From positions 1 through 40,160 of the forward strand of contig JADGOZ010000087.1 of the NCBI GenBank assembly GCA_017882705.1: a DNA stretch of 40,160 nt, written 5' to 3'. Shown piece by piece: positions 33,101-40,160 of this stretch. The first letter of the stretch is position 1. Each line of letters begins with the position of its first letter. Below the pieces are notes generated by a model that saw nothing but the letters and a program-made list of their open reading frames with translations, had not been told where the DNA came from and searched no databases. Made by a program: the position numbers and the translations under genes. Origin of the DNA: Candidatus Nanopelagicales bacterium (lineage in GTDB: Bacteria; Actinomycetota; Actinomycetes; S36-B12; CAIYMF01).

Positions 33101-33177
33101 ACCGCGACGACGAGCACCGCGAGCGAGGATCCCGCGCGCCAGCGCAGCCCGCGCAGAGCCAGCCGCACCGACTCCAC
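30100..33177 (-). CDS. Large FtsX-type ABC permease
   Basis: 1025 residues from GTG 33177, with GAGGGGAAG upstream. An N-terminal helix (SLAVLVVAVVATAGAALGPL) is followed by a large extracellular domain, then a central group of helices at about 285-545 that includes ELVLLAWFVLFLIIAATG-like and LILLTVALPLGLALAYGADV segments with the FtsX-like loop GEIALAKLRGMTPRSTLAFG. A second extracellular domain (about 555-880) follows, then a C-terminal FtsX unit (LFLLAALVALVLGAGTLLANAY, RRRAYELAALRAIGAPRAVL and more helices). Both halves carry the cytosolic ELAALRAIG-type coupling segment for the ATPases. It probably exports or extracts envelope lipid, lipoprotein or peptide. No substrate is evident. Confidence 0.9.
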   Translation of the reverse strand: MESVRLALRGLRWRAGSSLAVLVVAVVATAGAALGPLYATSAEDSLVRDGLAQAPPVTTGVQSRGNVAGQTQYSPTQVADAVEGLSNNPALDPWYAASTLALTVKDGSPRVGEELLGIAQVGWHRGQCDGVAVVTGTCPSSLGQAMLSARLATDAKLPIGTRIRLGITSDPVLDTVTVVGTYDAATAKASVWGLDRPAQLEFGRSPNAPDRLDEIVVDQATMERSNGDVAAVSFRAIEADRVHLGDLPALRSAVESATDSTKADTGGIRALSISSLPQYLDDLQPQLDAVRSASFAVTAQLVLLAWFVLFLIIAATGDERSGEIALAKLRGMTPRSTLAFGLAEPLILLTVALPLGLALAYGADVFLTSRYLGPGTSVALTSTVLVALAVCFLGGAAAAALAARGILTAPVLEQLRRTGGRRARLVRSSAIDAAAVALAAAGIYELTKGGSDALALVAPGLIALAAGLLAVRALPFLARIEVTRTRRSPEVASFLASRNIARRPSGLRIVVLLSLAVGLAVFAVDGWTVAAANRADLARAEIGAAQVLHVHAGSPGALLTAVAAVDPSGTQALAATGVDNGAGGLLAVDAQRLAAVSSWDPTWVGSSSADIGPLLHPAQPATPFLVHGRLSLTGDYLRVDGTAPLLLRVAVRASSGIPVEVTMGRLIPGVATYAADLPACVDHPCTLTAFMFLHPVELPSFAVSGTLALSDVKDAAGPVDLAAQGENGWRAGATAVSVPILSGATVTSAKAGRLDVKIVLPMLEDGAIEVADHPVSLPVVEGTQLATDPSRSTDFPVVAGMDGRFTSALQQGSGVLPRLLSQGTMADLPFTIAAMGTQPNPLDYQVWLAPSASPGIRDALVKQGLDVISVESISAREAELDRGGGALSLRLFLLAALVALVLGAGTLLANAYVVIRRRAYELAALRAIGAPRAVLIRSARREQITLAVTGVALGAAAGLAAAGFALPSLLEAASSGGPPLWYGPALAPVVALVVAVLVLLVVVADVGARRTVRRALPELLRQVQE

Positions 33178-33291
33178 GCGCGCTTCCCCTCTCCCCAGGA
33201 CCGTCCCCCTACCCTCGCACGCCCCCGCCCGCGCGGCCGCGAGGCGACGCCGGACCGTGAACCTTCACCCCCGATGCCCCACGGACGAAGG

Positions 33292-33552
33292 TCACCGGAG
33301 GGTGGCGACGGCTTCGAGGGCGATCGGGCCCAGGCCCTCGCCGCCGGAGGCCACGTAGGACTCGAGGGTCCGGATCATCGACGGGTGCCAGAACTCGCGC
33401 AGGTGGTCCGCGGTCCGCTGCACCGCGACGTCGTGCGGCTTGTGCGCGGCGTTGCTCGCGATCTGGTTCGCCATCCGCACGAGGCTCGCCGGCGCAGGGG
33501 CTACGCCGGGCTCCGTAGGCGAGTCCACGCAGGGACGCGGCTCGCCGCTCAC
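33292..33552 (-). CDS. fdsD: Formate dehydrogenase delta subunit
   Basis: 86 residues from GTG 33552, which overlaps the fdsA stop by four bases (GTGA). The FdsD-family core is present: LVRMANQIASNAAHKPHDVA then ADHLREFWHPSMIRTLESYV and LGPIALEAV. The delta subunit is a small protein that sits with the Mo-containing alpha subunit of soluble NAD-dependent formate dehydrogenases and helps assembly or stability. The first 25 residues are Pro-rich and less conserved. It is the last gene of fdsGBAD. Confidence 0.9.
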   Translation of the reverse strand: MSGEPRPCVDSPTEPGVAPAPASLVRMANQIASNAAHKPHDVAVQRTADHLREFWHPSMIRTLESYVASGGEGLGPIALEAVATLR

Positions 33553-36374
33553 GACCGACCTGCCACGGGCTGGTGCTGGGCGTGCATCTCCTCGTCGGTG
33601 ACGGGGACGCGCGAGGTCGGCGCGAGCTCGACGGCGGTCACCTTGTACTCCGGGCAGTTGGTGGCCCAGTCGGAGTACTCGGTCGTCACGACGTTGGCGC
33701 CCGACCCCGGGTAGTGGAACGTCGTGTAGACGACGCCCTGCGGCATGCGGTCGCTCACCCTCGCACGGAGCACCGTCTCGCCGACCCGGCTCGTGATCGT
33801 CACCGGGTCACCGGTGCTGATCCCGCGGGTCTCGGCGTCGTGCACGTGGATCTCGACGACGTCCTCGTGGTGCCACTGCACGTTCGGGGTGCGCCGGGTC
33901 TGCGCGCCGACGTTGTACTGCGACAGGATCCGTCCCGTGGTGAGGATGAGGGGGTAATTGCGGTTGGTCCGCTCGTCCGTCGGGACGAACGGGGTGTCGA
34001 CGAAGTGGCCCTTCCCGCGGACGAAGCCGTCGACGTGCATGATCCTCGTGCCGTGCGGCGCGGCGTCGTTGCACGGCCACTGCAGCGAGCCCTCGGCATC
34101 GAGCCGCTTGAAGGACACACGCGCGAACGTCGGTGTGGTCGCAGCGATCTCGTCCATGATCTCCGACGAGTGCGCGTAGTCCATCGGGTAGCCCATGGCG
34201 GTCGCGAGCTCGCAGGCCACCTGCCACTCCTGCTTGCCGCACTTCGGCGCCATCACCGGACGCACCCGGTTGATCCGCCGCTCGGCGTTGGTGAACGTGC
34301 CGTCCTTCTCGAGGAACGACGTCCCCGGCAGGAACACGTGGGCGAACTTCGCCGTCTCGTTGAGGAACAGGTCCTGCACGACCAGCAGCTCGAGCGACCC
34401 GAGCGCGGCCTTCACGTGCGCCACGTTGGGATCGCTCTGCGCGATGTCCTCGCCCTGGATGAACATCCCGAGATAGCGGCCCGCGATCGCGGCGTCGAAC
34501 ATGTTCGGGATGCGCAGCCCGGGCTCGGGGTCGATCGTCGTGCCCCACACCGCCTCGAAGATCGCGCGGACCGCGGGATCGCTCACGTGGCGGTAGCCCG
34601 GCAGCTCGTGCGGGAAGGAGCCCATGTCGCAGGAGCCCTGCACGTTGTTCTGCCCGCGCAGCGGGTTCACGCCCACTCCCGTGCGTCCGATGTTGCCGGT
34701 GGCCATCGCGAGGTTGGCCATCCCCATCACCATCGTCGAGCCCTGCGAGTGCTCGGTCACGCCGAGCCCGTAGTAGATCGCCGCGTTCCCCGCCGTCGCG
34801 TAGAGACGGGCCGCACGGCGTACGGCGTCGGCCGGCACGCCGGTGATCCCGGACGTCGCCTCGGGGCTGTTCTCCTCCAGGGCGATGAACTGCTCCCACT
34901 CCGCGAAGGAGTCGGCCTCGCAGCGCTCCGCGACGAACGCGCGGTCGACGAGCCCCTCGGTCACCACCACGTGCGAGAGCGCGTTCACGATCGCGACGTT
35001 CGTGCCCGGCTGCAGCTGCAGGTGCTCCGCGGCCTCGATGTGCGGCGAGCGCACGAGGTCGATGCGCCGCGGGTCGATCACCACCAGCTCGGCGCCCTCG
35101 CGCAGGCGGCGCTTGAGCCGTGAGGCGAACACCGGGTGCCCGTCGGTCGGGTTCGCGCCGATCACGACGACGACGTCGGCGTGCGCGACCGACTCGAAAT
35201 CCTGCGTGCCGGCCGACGTGCCGAACGTCTGCTTGAGGCCGTAGCCCGTCGGCGAGTGGCAGACCCGCGCGCAGGTGTCGACGTTGTTGTTGCCGAACGC
35301 CGCGCGGATCATCTTCTGCACGACGAAGACCTCCTCGTTCGTGCAGCGGCTCGACGTGATGCCGCCGATCGCGCCGACCCCGTGCTTCGCCTGGATCTTC
35401 GTGAGTCCTTGTGCCGCATGGGCGATGGCTTCGTCCCACGACACGGCGCGCCACGGGTCGGTGATCCGCTCGCGGACCATCGGCTCGAGCTGCCGGTCGC
35501 GGTGCGTCGCGTAGCCCCAGGCGAAGCGGCCCTTCACGCACGAGTGGCCGGCGTTGGCGCCGCCGTCCTTGTCAGGCACCATCCGCACGACCTCGTCGCC
35601 GCGCATCTCCGCGACGAACGAGCAGCCCACACCGCAGTAGGCGCAGGTCGTCTTGACCGAGCGGGTCGGCACACCGAGCTCGATGACCGACTTCTCCTGC
35701 AGCGTCGACGTCGGGCACGCCTGCACGCACGCGCCGCACGAGACGCATTCCGAGCCCATGAAGGACTCGCCCGCACCGGCAGTGACGCGCGACCCGAAAC
35801 CGCGTCCGGCGATCGTCAGCGCGAACGTGCCCTGCACCTCGCCGCACGCTCGGACGCACCGCGAGCACGCGATGCACTTGCTGTCGTCGAAGGAGAAGTA
35901 GGGGTTGCTGTCGTCGGTCGCGCCGTCGAGGTGGTTCGCGCCGTCGAGGCCGTAGCGGACGTCACGCAGCCCCACCACGCCGGCCATGTCCTGCAGCTCG
36001 CAGTCGCCGTTCGCGGGACAGGTGAGGCAGTCGAGCGGATGGTCGGAGATGTAGAGCTCCATCACCCCGCGGCGCAGCTTCTCCAGCCGCGGCGTCTGGG
36101 TGCGCACCGTCATGCCCGGCGAGCAGGGAGTCGTGCAGGAGGCCGGCGTACCGGGACGGCCGTCGACCTCGACGAGGCAGAGGCGGCACGAGCCGAACGG
36201 CTCGAGCGAGTCGGTGGCGCACAGCCGCGGGATGTCGACGCCCGCGGTGGCGGCCGCACGCATGACCGACGTGCCTGCGGGCACGTTGACGGGCATCCCG
36301 TCGACGACCACGTTCACCGATGCCTCGCCCGGCACCGCCGGCGTGCCGAGGTCGACCTGCCGCACCTTGCTCAT
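33549..36374 (-). CDS. fdsA: NAD-dependent formate dehydrogenase alpha subunit (Mo-bisPGD)
   Basis: 941 residues; ATG 36374 overlaps the fdsB stop by four bases. Order: [2Fe-2S] ferredoxin-like domain (Cys52, 63, 66, 80), His-Cys3 cluster motif (His112, Cys116, 119, 125), two [4Fe-4S] motifs (CIACSRCVRAC and CVSCGACVQAC, about 167-220), then the [4Fe-4S]-molybdopterin domain starting TTCAYCGVGCSF. The catalytic ligand is Cys372 in RVCHSPTGYGL, followed by the essential His373, so this is a cysteine enzyme and not a selenoenzyme. DPRRIDLVRSPHIE, GANPTDGHPVFASRLK, GLGVTEHSQGSTMVM and GRILSQYNVGAQTRR are also typical. It oxidises formate to CO2 and passes electrons to FdsBG and NAD+ in the cytoplasm. 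Confidence 0.95.
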   Translation of the reverse strand: MSKVRQVDLGTPAVPGEASVNVVVDGMPVNVPAGTSVMRAAATAGVDIPRLCATDSLEPFGSCRLCLVEVDGRPGTPASCTTPCSPGMTVRTQTPRLEKLRRGVMELYISDHPLDCLTCPANGDCELQDMAGVVGLRDVRYGLDGANHLDGATDDSNPYFSFDDSKCIACSRCVRACGEVQGTFALTIAGRGFGSRVTAGAGESFMGSECVSCGACVQACPTSTLQEKSVIELGVPTRSVKTTCAYCGVGCSFVAEMRGDEVVRMVPDKDGGANAGHSCVKGRFAWGYATHRDRQLEPMVRERITDPWRAVSWDEAIAHAAQGLTKIQAKHGVGAIGGITSSRCTNEEVFVVQKMIRAAFGNNNVDTCARVCHSPTGYGLKQTFGTSAGTQDFESVAHADVVVVIGANPTDGHPVFASRLKRRLREGAELVVIDPRRIDLVRSPHIEAAEHLQLQPGTNVAIVNALSHVVVTEGLVDRAFVAERCEADSFAEWEQFIALEENSPEATSGITGVPADAVRRAARLYATAGNAAIYYGLGVTEHSQGSTMVMGMANLAMATGNIGRTGVGVNPLRGQNNVQGSCDMGSFPHELPGYRHVSDPAVRAIFEAVWGTTIDPEPGLRIPNMFDAAIAGRYLGMFIQGEDIAQSDPNVAHVKAALGSLELLVVQDLFLNETAKFAHVFLPGTSFLEKDGTFTNAERRINRVRPVMAPKCGKQEWQVACELATAMGYPMDYAHSSEIMDEIAATTPTFARVSFKRLDAEGSLQWPCNDAAPHGTRIMHVDGFVRGKGHFVDTPFVPTDERTNRNYPLILTTGRILSQYNVGAQTRRTPNVQWHHEDVVEIHVHDAETRGISTGDPVTITSRVGETVLRARVSDRMPQGVVYTTFHYPGSGANVVTTEYSDWATNCPEYKVTAVELAPTSRVPVTDEEMHAQHQPVAGRS

Positions 36375-37948
36375 CGCGCGTCACCTGCCCGCACGGGCTC
36401 GAGCGCCGGTTCGATCCCGAGGTCCTGCGGGAAGTGCCGCAGGACGCTGCGCACCGGGTTCGGCGTCAGGCCGCCCATCGCGCAGAGCGAGCCGTCGGTC
36501 ATCAGCTCGCAGAGGTCCTCGAGCAGCGCGACCTGCCCCGCGCGCTCCTCCGGCGGCCCCACGAGGATCCGGTCGATCACCTCGACCCCGCGTACGGCGC
36601 CCACGCGGCACGGCGTGCACTTGCCGCAGGACTCCTCCGCGCAGAACTCCATCGCGAACCGCGCCTGCTGCCCCATGTCGACCGAGTCGTCGAACACGAC
36701 GACGCCGCCGTGCCCGAGCATCGCGCCGTGGGCGGCGAGCTCCTCGTAGTCCAGGTGCACCGCGAGCGCGTCCGCCGGCAGGTAGGCGCCCAGCGGGCCG
36801 CCGACCTGCACCGCGCGGACCGGACGACCCGATCGCGTGCCGCCGCCGAAGTCGTCGACGAGCTCGGCGAGCGTGAGCCCGAACGCCGTCTCGACGATGC
36901 CGCCGCGCGCGACGTTGCCGGCGAGCTGGAACACCTGCGTGCCGCGCGAGCGACCGACCCCGAGTGCTTGATACGCCTGGGATCCCTGGGACAGCACCAT
37001 CGGCACCGTCGCCAGCGAGAGCACGTTGTTGATCACGGTCGGACGCCCGAACAGCCCGGCGAGCGCGGGCAGCGGCGGCTTGGGCCGCACCATCCCGCGC
37101 TTGCCCTCCAGGCTGTCGAGCATCGCGGTCTCCTCGCCGCAGATGTAGGCACCCGCGCCCACCCGCACGTCGAGGTCGAAGGAGAGCCCGCTGCCGAGGA
37201 TGTCGCTGCCGAGCCAGCCGCGCTCACGAGCTGCCGCGATCGCGCGACGCATCGAGGCGACGGCGTCGGGATACTCCGAGCGGATGTAGACGTAGCCCTC
37301 GCTCGAACCGACGGCGTAGGCGGCGATCGTCATGCCCTCGATGAGGGTGAACGGATCGCCTTCCATCAGCATGCGGTCGGCGAACGTGCCGGAGTCGCCC
37401 TCGTCGGCGTTGCAGCACACGAACTTCACCGACGACCGCGCGTCGGCGACCGTCCTCCACTTGATGCCGGTGGGGAAGCCGGCACCACCACGCCCGCGCA
37501 GCCCGGAGTCGGTGACGGCAGCCACGACGTCGAGCGGCGACATCGCAAGCGCTGCACGGAGTCCCGCCATCCCGCCGTGCGCCTCGAAGCTCTCCGGGGA
37601 GGCGGGGTCAACGACGCCGACGCGCGCGAACGTCACGCGCTGCTGCCGTTCGAGCCAGTCGATCCGCGAGACGAGCCCGTGCCCGAGCGGGTGCGGCTCG
37701 CCCCCGAGCAGGCCGGCGTCGAGCAGCCCTGCGACGTCGGCGACCGTGACCGGCCCGTAGGCCACGCGTCCTTCCGGCGTCTCGACCTCCACGAGCGGCT
37801 CGAGCCAGTACATCCCGCGCGACCCGTTCCGCACGATCGCTACGTCGCTCCCGCGTGCGGACGCCTGCGCCGCGATCGCGTCGGTCACGTCGTCGGCGCC
37901 GACCGCACGTGCCCCGGAGTCGCCGGGGACGAACACCGTGACCGTCAT
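36371..37948 (-). CDS. fdsB: Formate dehydrogenase beta subunit (NADH:FMN site)
   Basis: 525 residues; ATG 37948 overlaps the fdsG stop by four bases. The N-terminal 110 residues are a thioredoxin-like NuoE-type domain. The NuoF-type core from about 150 has the FMN/NADH loop LRGRGGAGFPTGIKW, KFVCCNADEGDSGTFADRML, GSSEGYVYIRSEYP and GAYICGEETAMLDSLEGKRG. The C-terminal [4Fe-4S] motif is ESCGKCTPCRVG. It takes electrons from the Fe-S chain of FdsA and reduces NAD+ via FMN. Length and motifs are complete. Its place between fdsG and fdsA is the usual order. Confidence 0.95.
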   Translation of the reverse strand: MTVTVFVPGDSGARAVGADDVTDAIAAQASARGSDVAIVRNGSRGMYWLEPLVEVETPEGRVAYGPVTVADVAGLLDAGLLGGEPHPLGHGLVSRIDWLERQQRVTFARVGVVDPASPESFEAHGGMAGLRAALAMSPLDVVAAVTDSGLRGRGGAGFPTGIKWRTVADARSSVKFVCCNADEGDSGTFADRMLMEGDPFTLIEGMTIAAYAVGSSEGYVYIRSEYPDAVASMRRAIAAARERGWLGSDILGSGLSFDLDVRVGAGAYICGEETAMLDSLEGKRGMVRPKPPLPALAGLFGRPTVINNVLSLATVPMVLSQGSQAYQALGVGRSRGTQVFQLAGNVARGGIVETAFGLTLAELVDDFGGGTRSGRPVRAVQVGGPLGAYLPADALAVHLDYEELAAHGAMLGHGGVVVFDDSVDMGQQARFAMEFCAEESCGKCTPCRVGAVRGVEVIDRILVGPPEERAGQVALLEDLCELMTDGSLCAMGGLTPNPVRSVLRHFPQDLGIEPALEPVRAGDAR

Positions 37949-38445
37949 GCGCCGACCCCGCGGTCGGCCGACGGCGAGACGGTCGCGTCGGCAGCGACGA
38001 GCGCGTCGAACGTGGCCTCGTCGACGCGGCCGCGCGCGCGGCCGTCGACCGTCACCGCGGGCGAGAGCGCACACAGGCCGAGGCAGAACACCTGGTCGAG
38101 CGTGGTCGAGCCGTCGGCGGTCGTCTCGCCGAAGCGCACGCCGAGCCGCTCCTGCGCGTGGTCGGCGAGCGCATGGCCGCCGACGGCCTGGCAGGCCTCG
38201 CCGCGGCAGACCGCGATCGAGCGGGCACCGGACGGCGCGGTGCGGAGGTCGGAGTAGAAGGTCAGCACGCCGTGGACGTCGGCGCGCGACACGTTGAGCC
38301 TCTTCGCGACGAGGGGGATCGCGGCAGCATCGACGTAGCCGAACTCGTGCTGCAGTGCGTGGAGCACGGGGAGGAGCGGTCCGCGGACGCCGGCGTGATC
38401 GGCGATCACGCGCGCGCCCGCCTCGATCGACCACTCTGTCGGCAT
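37945..38445 (-). CDS. fdsG: Formate dehydrogenase gamma subunit (NuoE-like, [2Fe-2S])
   Basis: 166 residues from ATG 38445, with GGAG ten bases upstream. A longer frame would run back through the inverted repeat at 38503-38556, which argues against an earlier start (ATG 38490 is possible). Helical N-terminus (GPLLPVLHALQHEFGYVDAA, AIPLVAKRLNVSRADVHGVL), then the thioredoxin-like domain with cluster cysteines in AVCRGEACQAVGG and CLGLCALSPAV (CX4C and CX3C). It carries the N1a-type [2Fe-2S] centre next to the FMN of FdsB. First gene of fdsGBAD. Confidence 0.93.
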   Translation of the reverse strand: MPTEWSIEAGARVIADHAGVRGPLLPVLHALQHEFGYVDAAAIPLVAKRLNVSRADVHGVLTFYSDLRTAPSGARSIAVCRGEACQAVGGHALADHAQERLGVRFGETTADGSTTLDQVFCLGLCALSPAVTVDGRARGRVDEATFDALVAADATVSPSADRGVGA

Positions 38446-38502
38446 CAGTCCTGCTCTCCGTCTGCCCCGCGCCGTTGCGGTCGTGGACATGCTCACCGCG
38501 AT

Positions 38503-38556
38503 GTAACTGCTCTTGTGGTTGCTACCCGGCCCGGAAGCAGCCACAAGACCAGTTAC
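38503..38556 (-). promoter_or_regulatory. Inverted repeat upstream of fdsG, candidate operator
   Basis: The 21-base arms at 38503-38523 (GTAACTGCTCTTGTGGTTGCT) and 38536-38556 match as reverse complements at 19 positions, with a 12-base GC-rich spacer. The dyad lies 58-111 bases upstream of the fdsG ATG and outside the coding region of the neighbouring MFS gene. It could bind a dimeric or tetrameric repressor/activator or form an RNA hairpin in the leader. The inner CTTGTGG/CCACAAG pair is the best-conserved core. I do not recognise the regulator. Confidence 0.72.
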
Positions 38557-38603
38557 CTGCAGGTCAGTCTGTGACGGTTCGGGGCGACGATCAAGGACTC
38601 ACG

Positions 38604-39887
38604 TCATCCTGTCGCTGCATCCTGTCGCGCCCGCCCCGTGAGCCAGAGCGCGCAGAGCGGGATCGCGAGCACGGGGACGAGCGCAGCCAGGCAGAGGGCG
38701 GCGTAGGTCGACGTTGCGACGATCACGCCGGCGACCGCCCCGCCCCCGGCCGCGGCGAGGTTCATCACGAGGTCGGAGAGGCCCTGGACGGCGGGGCGCT
38801 CGTTCTCGCCGACGTCGTCGGTGAGCAGCGTGGAGCCGGCGATGAGGGTGAACGACCAGCCGAGCCCGAGCAGGAACAGCCCGACGGCGAGGATCGGCAC
38901 CGAGTCGGCCGGGGCGAGCGCGCACACGACGCAGGACACCGCGAGGATCATCGCCCCGACCAGGATCATCGGCACGCGGCCCGTGCGGTCGACGAGCCAG
39001 CCGACGACCGGCGAGAAGGCGTACATCCCGAGCACGTGCACGCTGATGACGAGCCCGATGAGCTGCAACGAGACGTCGACGTGGCTCATGTGCACCGGCG
39101 TCATGACCATGACCATCACCATGACGACGTGCCCGAGGGCTACGGCGATCACGCCCAGCATCGCCCGACGGTGGCGCCGCAGGTGCTCGATGCCGTCGCG
39201 CAGCCGCGGCTTCGCGATCTCGACGCCGTCGTTCGCGTGCTGCGCGAGGGACCGCGCGAGGAGATACGGGTCGGGTCGCAGGAACACCGTGAGCGCGAAG
39301 ACCGCGATCGCCAGCATGAGGAACGACTGGAGATAGGGGCCGGTGAGCTGCGGCAGGCCGAAGCCGACCGCGACGGCGCCGGAGACTCCGAGCAGGTTCG
39401 GCCCGAGGACCGCGCCGACCGTGCCGGCCCAGACGACGAACGAGAGCGCACGTGCGCGGTGGGCGCGCTCGGCGAGGTCGGTCGCGGCGTAGCGGGCCTG
39501 GAGCCCGGCGGCCGAGGCGACTCCCACGAGGAGGCAGCCGAGGAACACGAGCGGCAGCGACCGCGTGGCGCCGGCGATCACGACGACGACCGCGCCGACC
39601 GCGCCGACGCCGTAGCCGACGGACAGGGCGGCGCGGCGTCCGCGGTTCAGCGCGATGCGTGCCAGCGGGAGGGCGAAGACCGCGGCGCCGAGGACACCCA
39701 TGGTCTGCGCGAGGCCGGCCGTGGCGTCGGACCCGAGCGAGGCAGCGATGAGCGCGCCCGCCGGCACCGCGCCGGCGACCGCGATCCCCCCGAGCACGGC
39801 GCCCGTCGACAGCGTCGCGACCGACCGCCGCTGCACAGCAGCGACATCGACCCCGTGCGCGACCCGCGCCCCCGGCTCCACCACCAC
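38604..39887 (-). CDS. MFS transporter, 12-helix
   Basis: 427 residues; starts in a run of GTG codons at 39887, so the exact start may be a few residues further in. Twelve hydrophobic segments are visible with a cytosolic centre loop (RPDPYLLARSLAQHANDGVE to RRHRRAML). The loop 8-9 motif VGWLVDRTGRVPMILVG (GxxxDRxGR) is intact, as is the weaker loop 2-3 copy ARIALNRGRRAALSVGYGVG. The segment LGHVVMVMVMVMTPVHMSHV is unusually Met-rich in helix 7. Substrate unknown; the order, 158 bases before fdsG on the same strand, hints at a link with formate metabolism but the inverted repeat in between suggests separate control. Confidence 0.85.
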   Translation of the reverse strand: MVVEPGARVAHGVDVAAVQRRSVATLSTGAVLGGIAVAGAVPAGALIAASLGSDATAGLAQTMGVLGAAVFALPLARIALNRGRRAALSVGYGVGAVGAVVVVIAGATRSLPLVFLGCLLVGVASAAGLQARYAATDLAERAHRARALSFVVWAGTVGAVLGPNLLGVSGAVAVGFGLPQLTGPYLQSFLMLAIAVFALTVFLRPDPYLLARSLAQHANDGVEIAKPRLRDGIEHLRRHRRAMLGVIAVALGHVVMVMVMVMTPVHMSHVDVSLQLIGLVISVHVLGMYAFSPVVGWLVDRTGRVPMILVGAMILAVSCVVCALAPADSVPILAVGLFLLGLGWSFTLIAGSTLLTDDVGENERPAVQGLSDLVMNLAAAGGGAVAGVIVATSTYAALCLAALVPVLAIPLCALWLTGRARQDAATG

Positions 39888-39920
39888 GACGAGGAACCTA
39901 GCGCCCGAGCGCGGTCAAGG

Positions 39921-39942
39921 GCGCCCACGTCCCGTTGGGCGC
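39921..39942 (-). terminator. Short hairpin between the partial gene and the MFS gene
   Basis: GCGCCCA (39921-39927) and TGGGCGC (39936-39942) pair around an eight-base loop. It lies about 70 bases past the stop of the 3'-terminal gene fragment at 40014. Weak evidence; it may instead belong to the MFS leader. Confidence 0.35.
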
Positions 39943-40013
39943 ACCGATCCGGAACCTCACGCCCAGATCCGTCTCCAGCCGCGCGCCGCCCCCCGCAGAG
40001 GCGACACCGCGGG

Positions 40014-40160
40014 TCAGAGCAGCTCGGGGTCGCTCCCGTACGCCGCCAGCTCGCCGGACACGTCGTCCGGACCGCCCGCTCGCGAGTCACCGTCACCGCC
40101 GAGCGCACGGCGGTCGACGACGTAGAGCGCGACCACGCCGACGACGAGCGCCCCCGACGC
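40014..40160 (-). CDS. C-terminal end of a membrane protein, partial
   Basis: The last 48 codons of a minus-strand gene whose start lies beyond the window. It reads as the end of a membrane helix (ASGALVVGVVALYVVDRRAL) followed by a hydrophilic acidic tail (GGDGDSRAGG, then SGELAAYGSDPELL). GC skew and codon use match the neighbours, and the stop at 40014 is followed by a 126-base gap before the MFS start. No family can be assigned from this fragment. Confidence 0.55.
   Translation of the reverse strand, partial: ASGALVVGVVALYVVDRRALGGDGDSRAGGPDDVSGELAAYGSDPELL

Noticed and set aside
33257..33262. GTGAAC upstream of the FtsX-type permease gene as a PHO box
   Set aside because: Only one half-site; the next 11-base positions do not match.
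30859..33714. A 951-codon open frame on the plus strand opposite the FtsX-type permease
   Set aside because: It is Arg/Gly/Asp-rich antisense sequence of the type produced by high-GC codon bias; the opposite strand has clear FtsX features and a good ribosome-binding site.
33549..36374. Selenocysteine in formate dehydrogenase
   Set aside because: The catalytic position in RVCHSPTGYGL is encoded as Cys, and no in-frame TGA occurs at that site.

Overview
The window is about 40 kb of very GC-rich DNA with dense coding, GTG and ATG starts, frequent ATGA stop/start overlaps, Tat and lipoprotein signals, a DUF3263 gene beside a LytR C-terminal-domain gene, and GTTCACC-type PHO boxes. Together these point to a high-GC Gram-positive actinobacterium (Actinomycetota). 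I cannot name the genus. I see no rRNA, tRNA, insertion sequence, phage gene or CRISPR array. No gap without a gene exceeds 300 bases; the longest is 24768-25049.

Layout. 1-7.5 kb is a mixed housekeeping/accessory region: the end of a spherulin-4-like secreted protein, a LytR_C membrane protein with DUF3263, a cupin gene behind an MFS transporter fused to a cyclic-nucleotide-binding domain, a tyrosine phosphatase, a voltage-gated-type K+ channel, a small secreted protein and a lipoprotein. 7.6-24.8 kb is a nearly unbroken minus-strand block. Read in its own direction it runs: DUF1508-like gene, membrane-anchored protein, pstB, pstC, pstA, a membrane-anchored pstS, a 910-residue cysteine-rich PstS-like membrane protein, a sortase-fold protein that lacks the catalytic His and Cys, a third PstS-like secreted protein, a surface protein with Ig-like repeats and a WxL-like C-terminus, a DUF916 protein, two more secreted proteins and another Ig-like surface protein. 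25-28.2 kb is a plus-strand DUF1800-DUF1501 pair of Tat-exported proteins. 28.2-33.2 kb is an ABC exporter operon (large FtsX-type permease, two ATPases) ending in a TraR/DksA zinc-finger gene. 33.3-38.4 kb is the fdsGBAD NAD-dependent formate dehydrogenase operon. The window ends with an MFS transporter and the tail of a membrane protein.

Most interesting signal. Six sites with 11-base-phased direct repeats matching the actinobacterial PhoP operator lie on the minus strand. They sit upstream of pstB, the third PstS-like gene, the DUF916 gene, the 7600-9027 surface protein gene, the DUF1508-like gene and the MFS-cNMP gene. Together with the gene content, this suggests a phosphate-starvation-induced cell-surface apparatus. 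In it, a Pst transporter is genetically tied to membrane-anchored binding proteins, a degenerate sortase and WxL/DUF916-type surface proteins. Three of the secreted proteins share an N-terminal domain that I do not recognise. The regulation and the joint function are inferred; the repeats, domain architecture and missing catalytic residues are read directly from the sequence.
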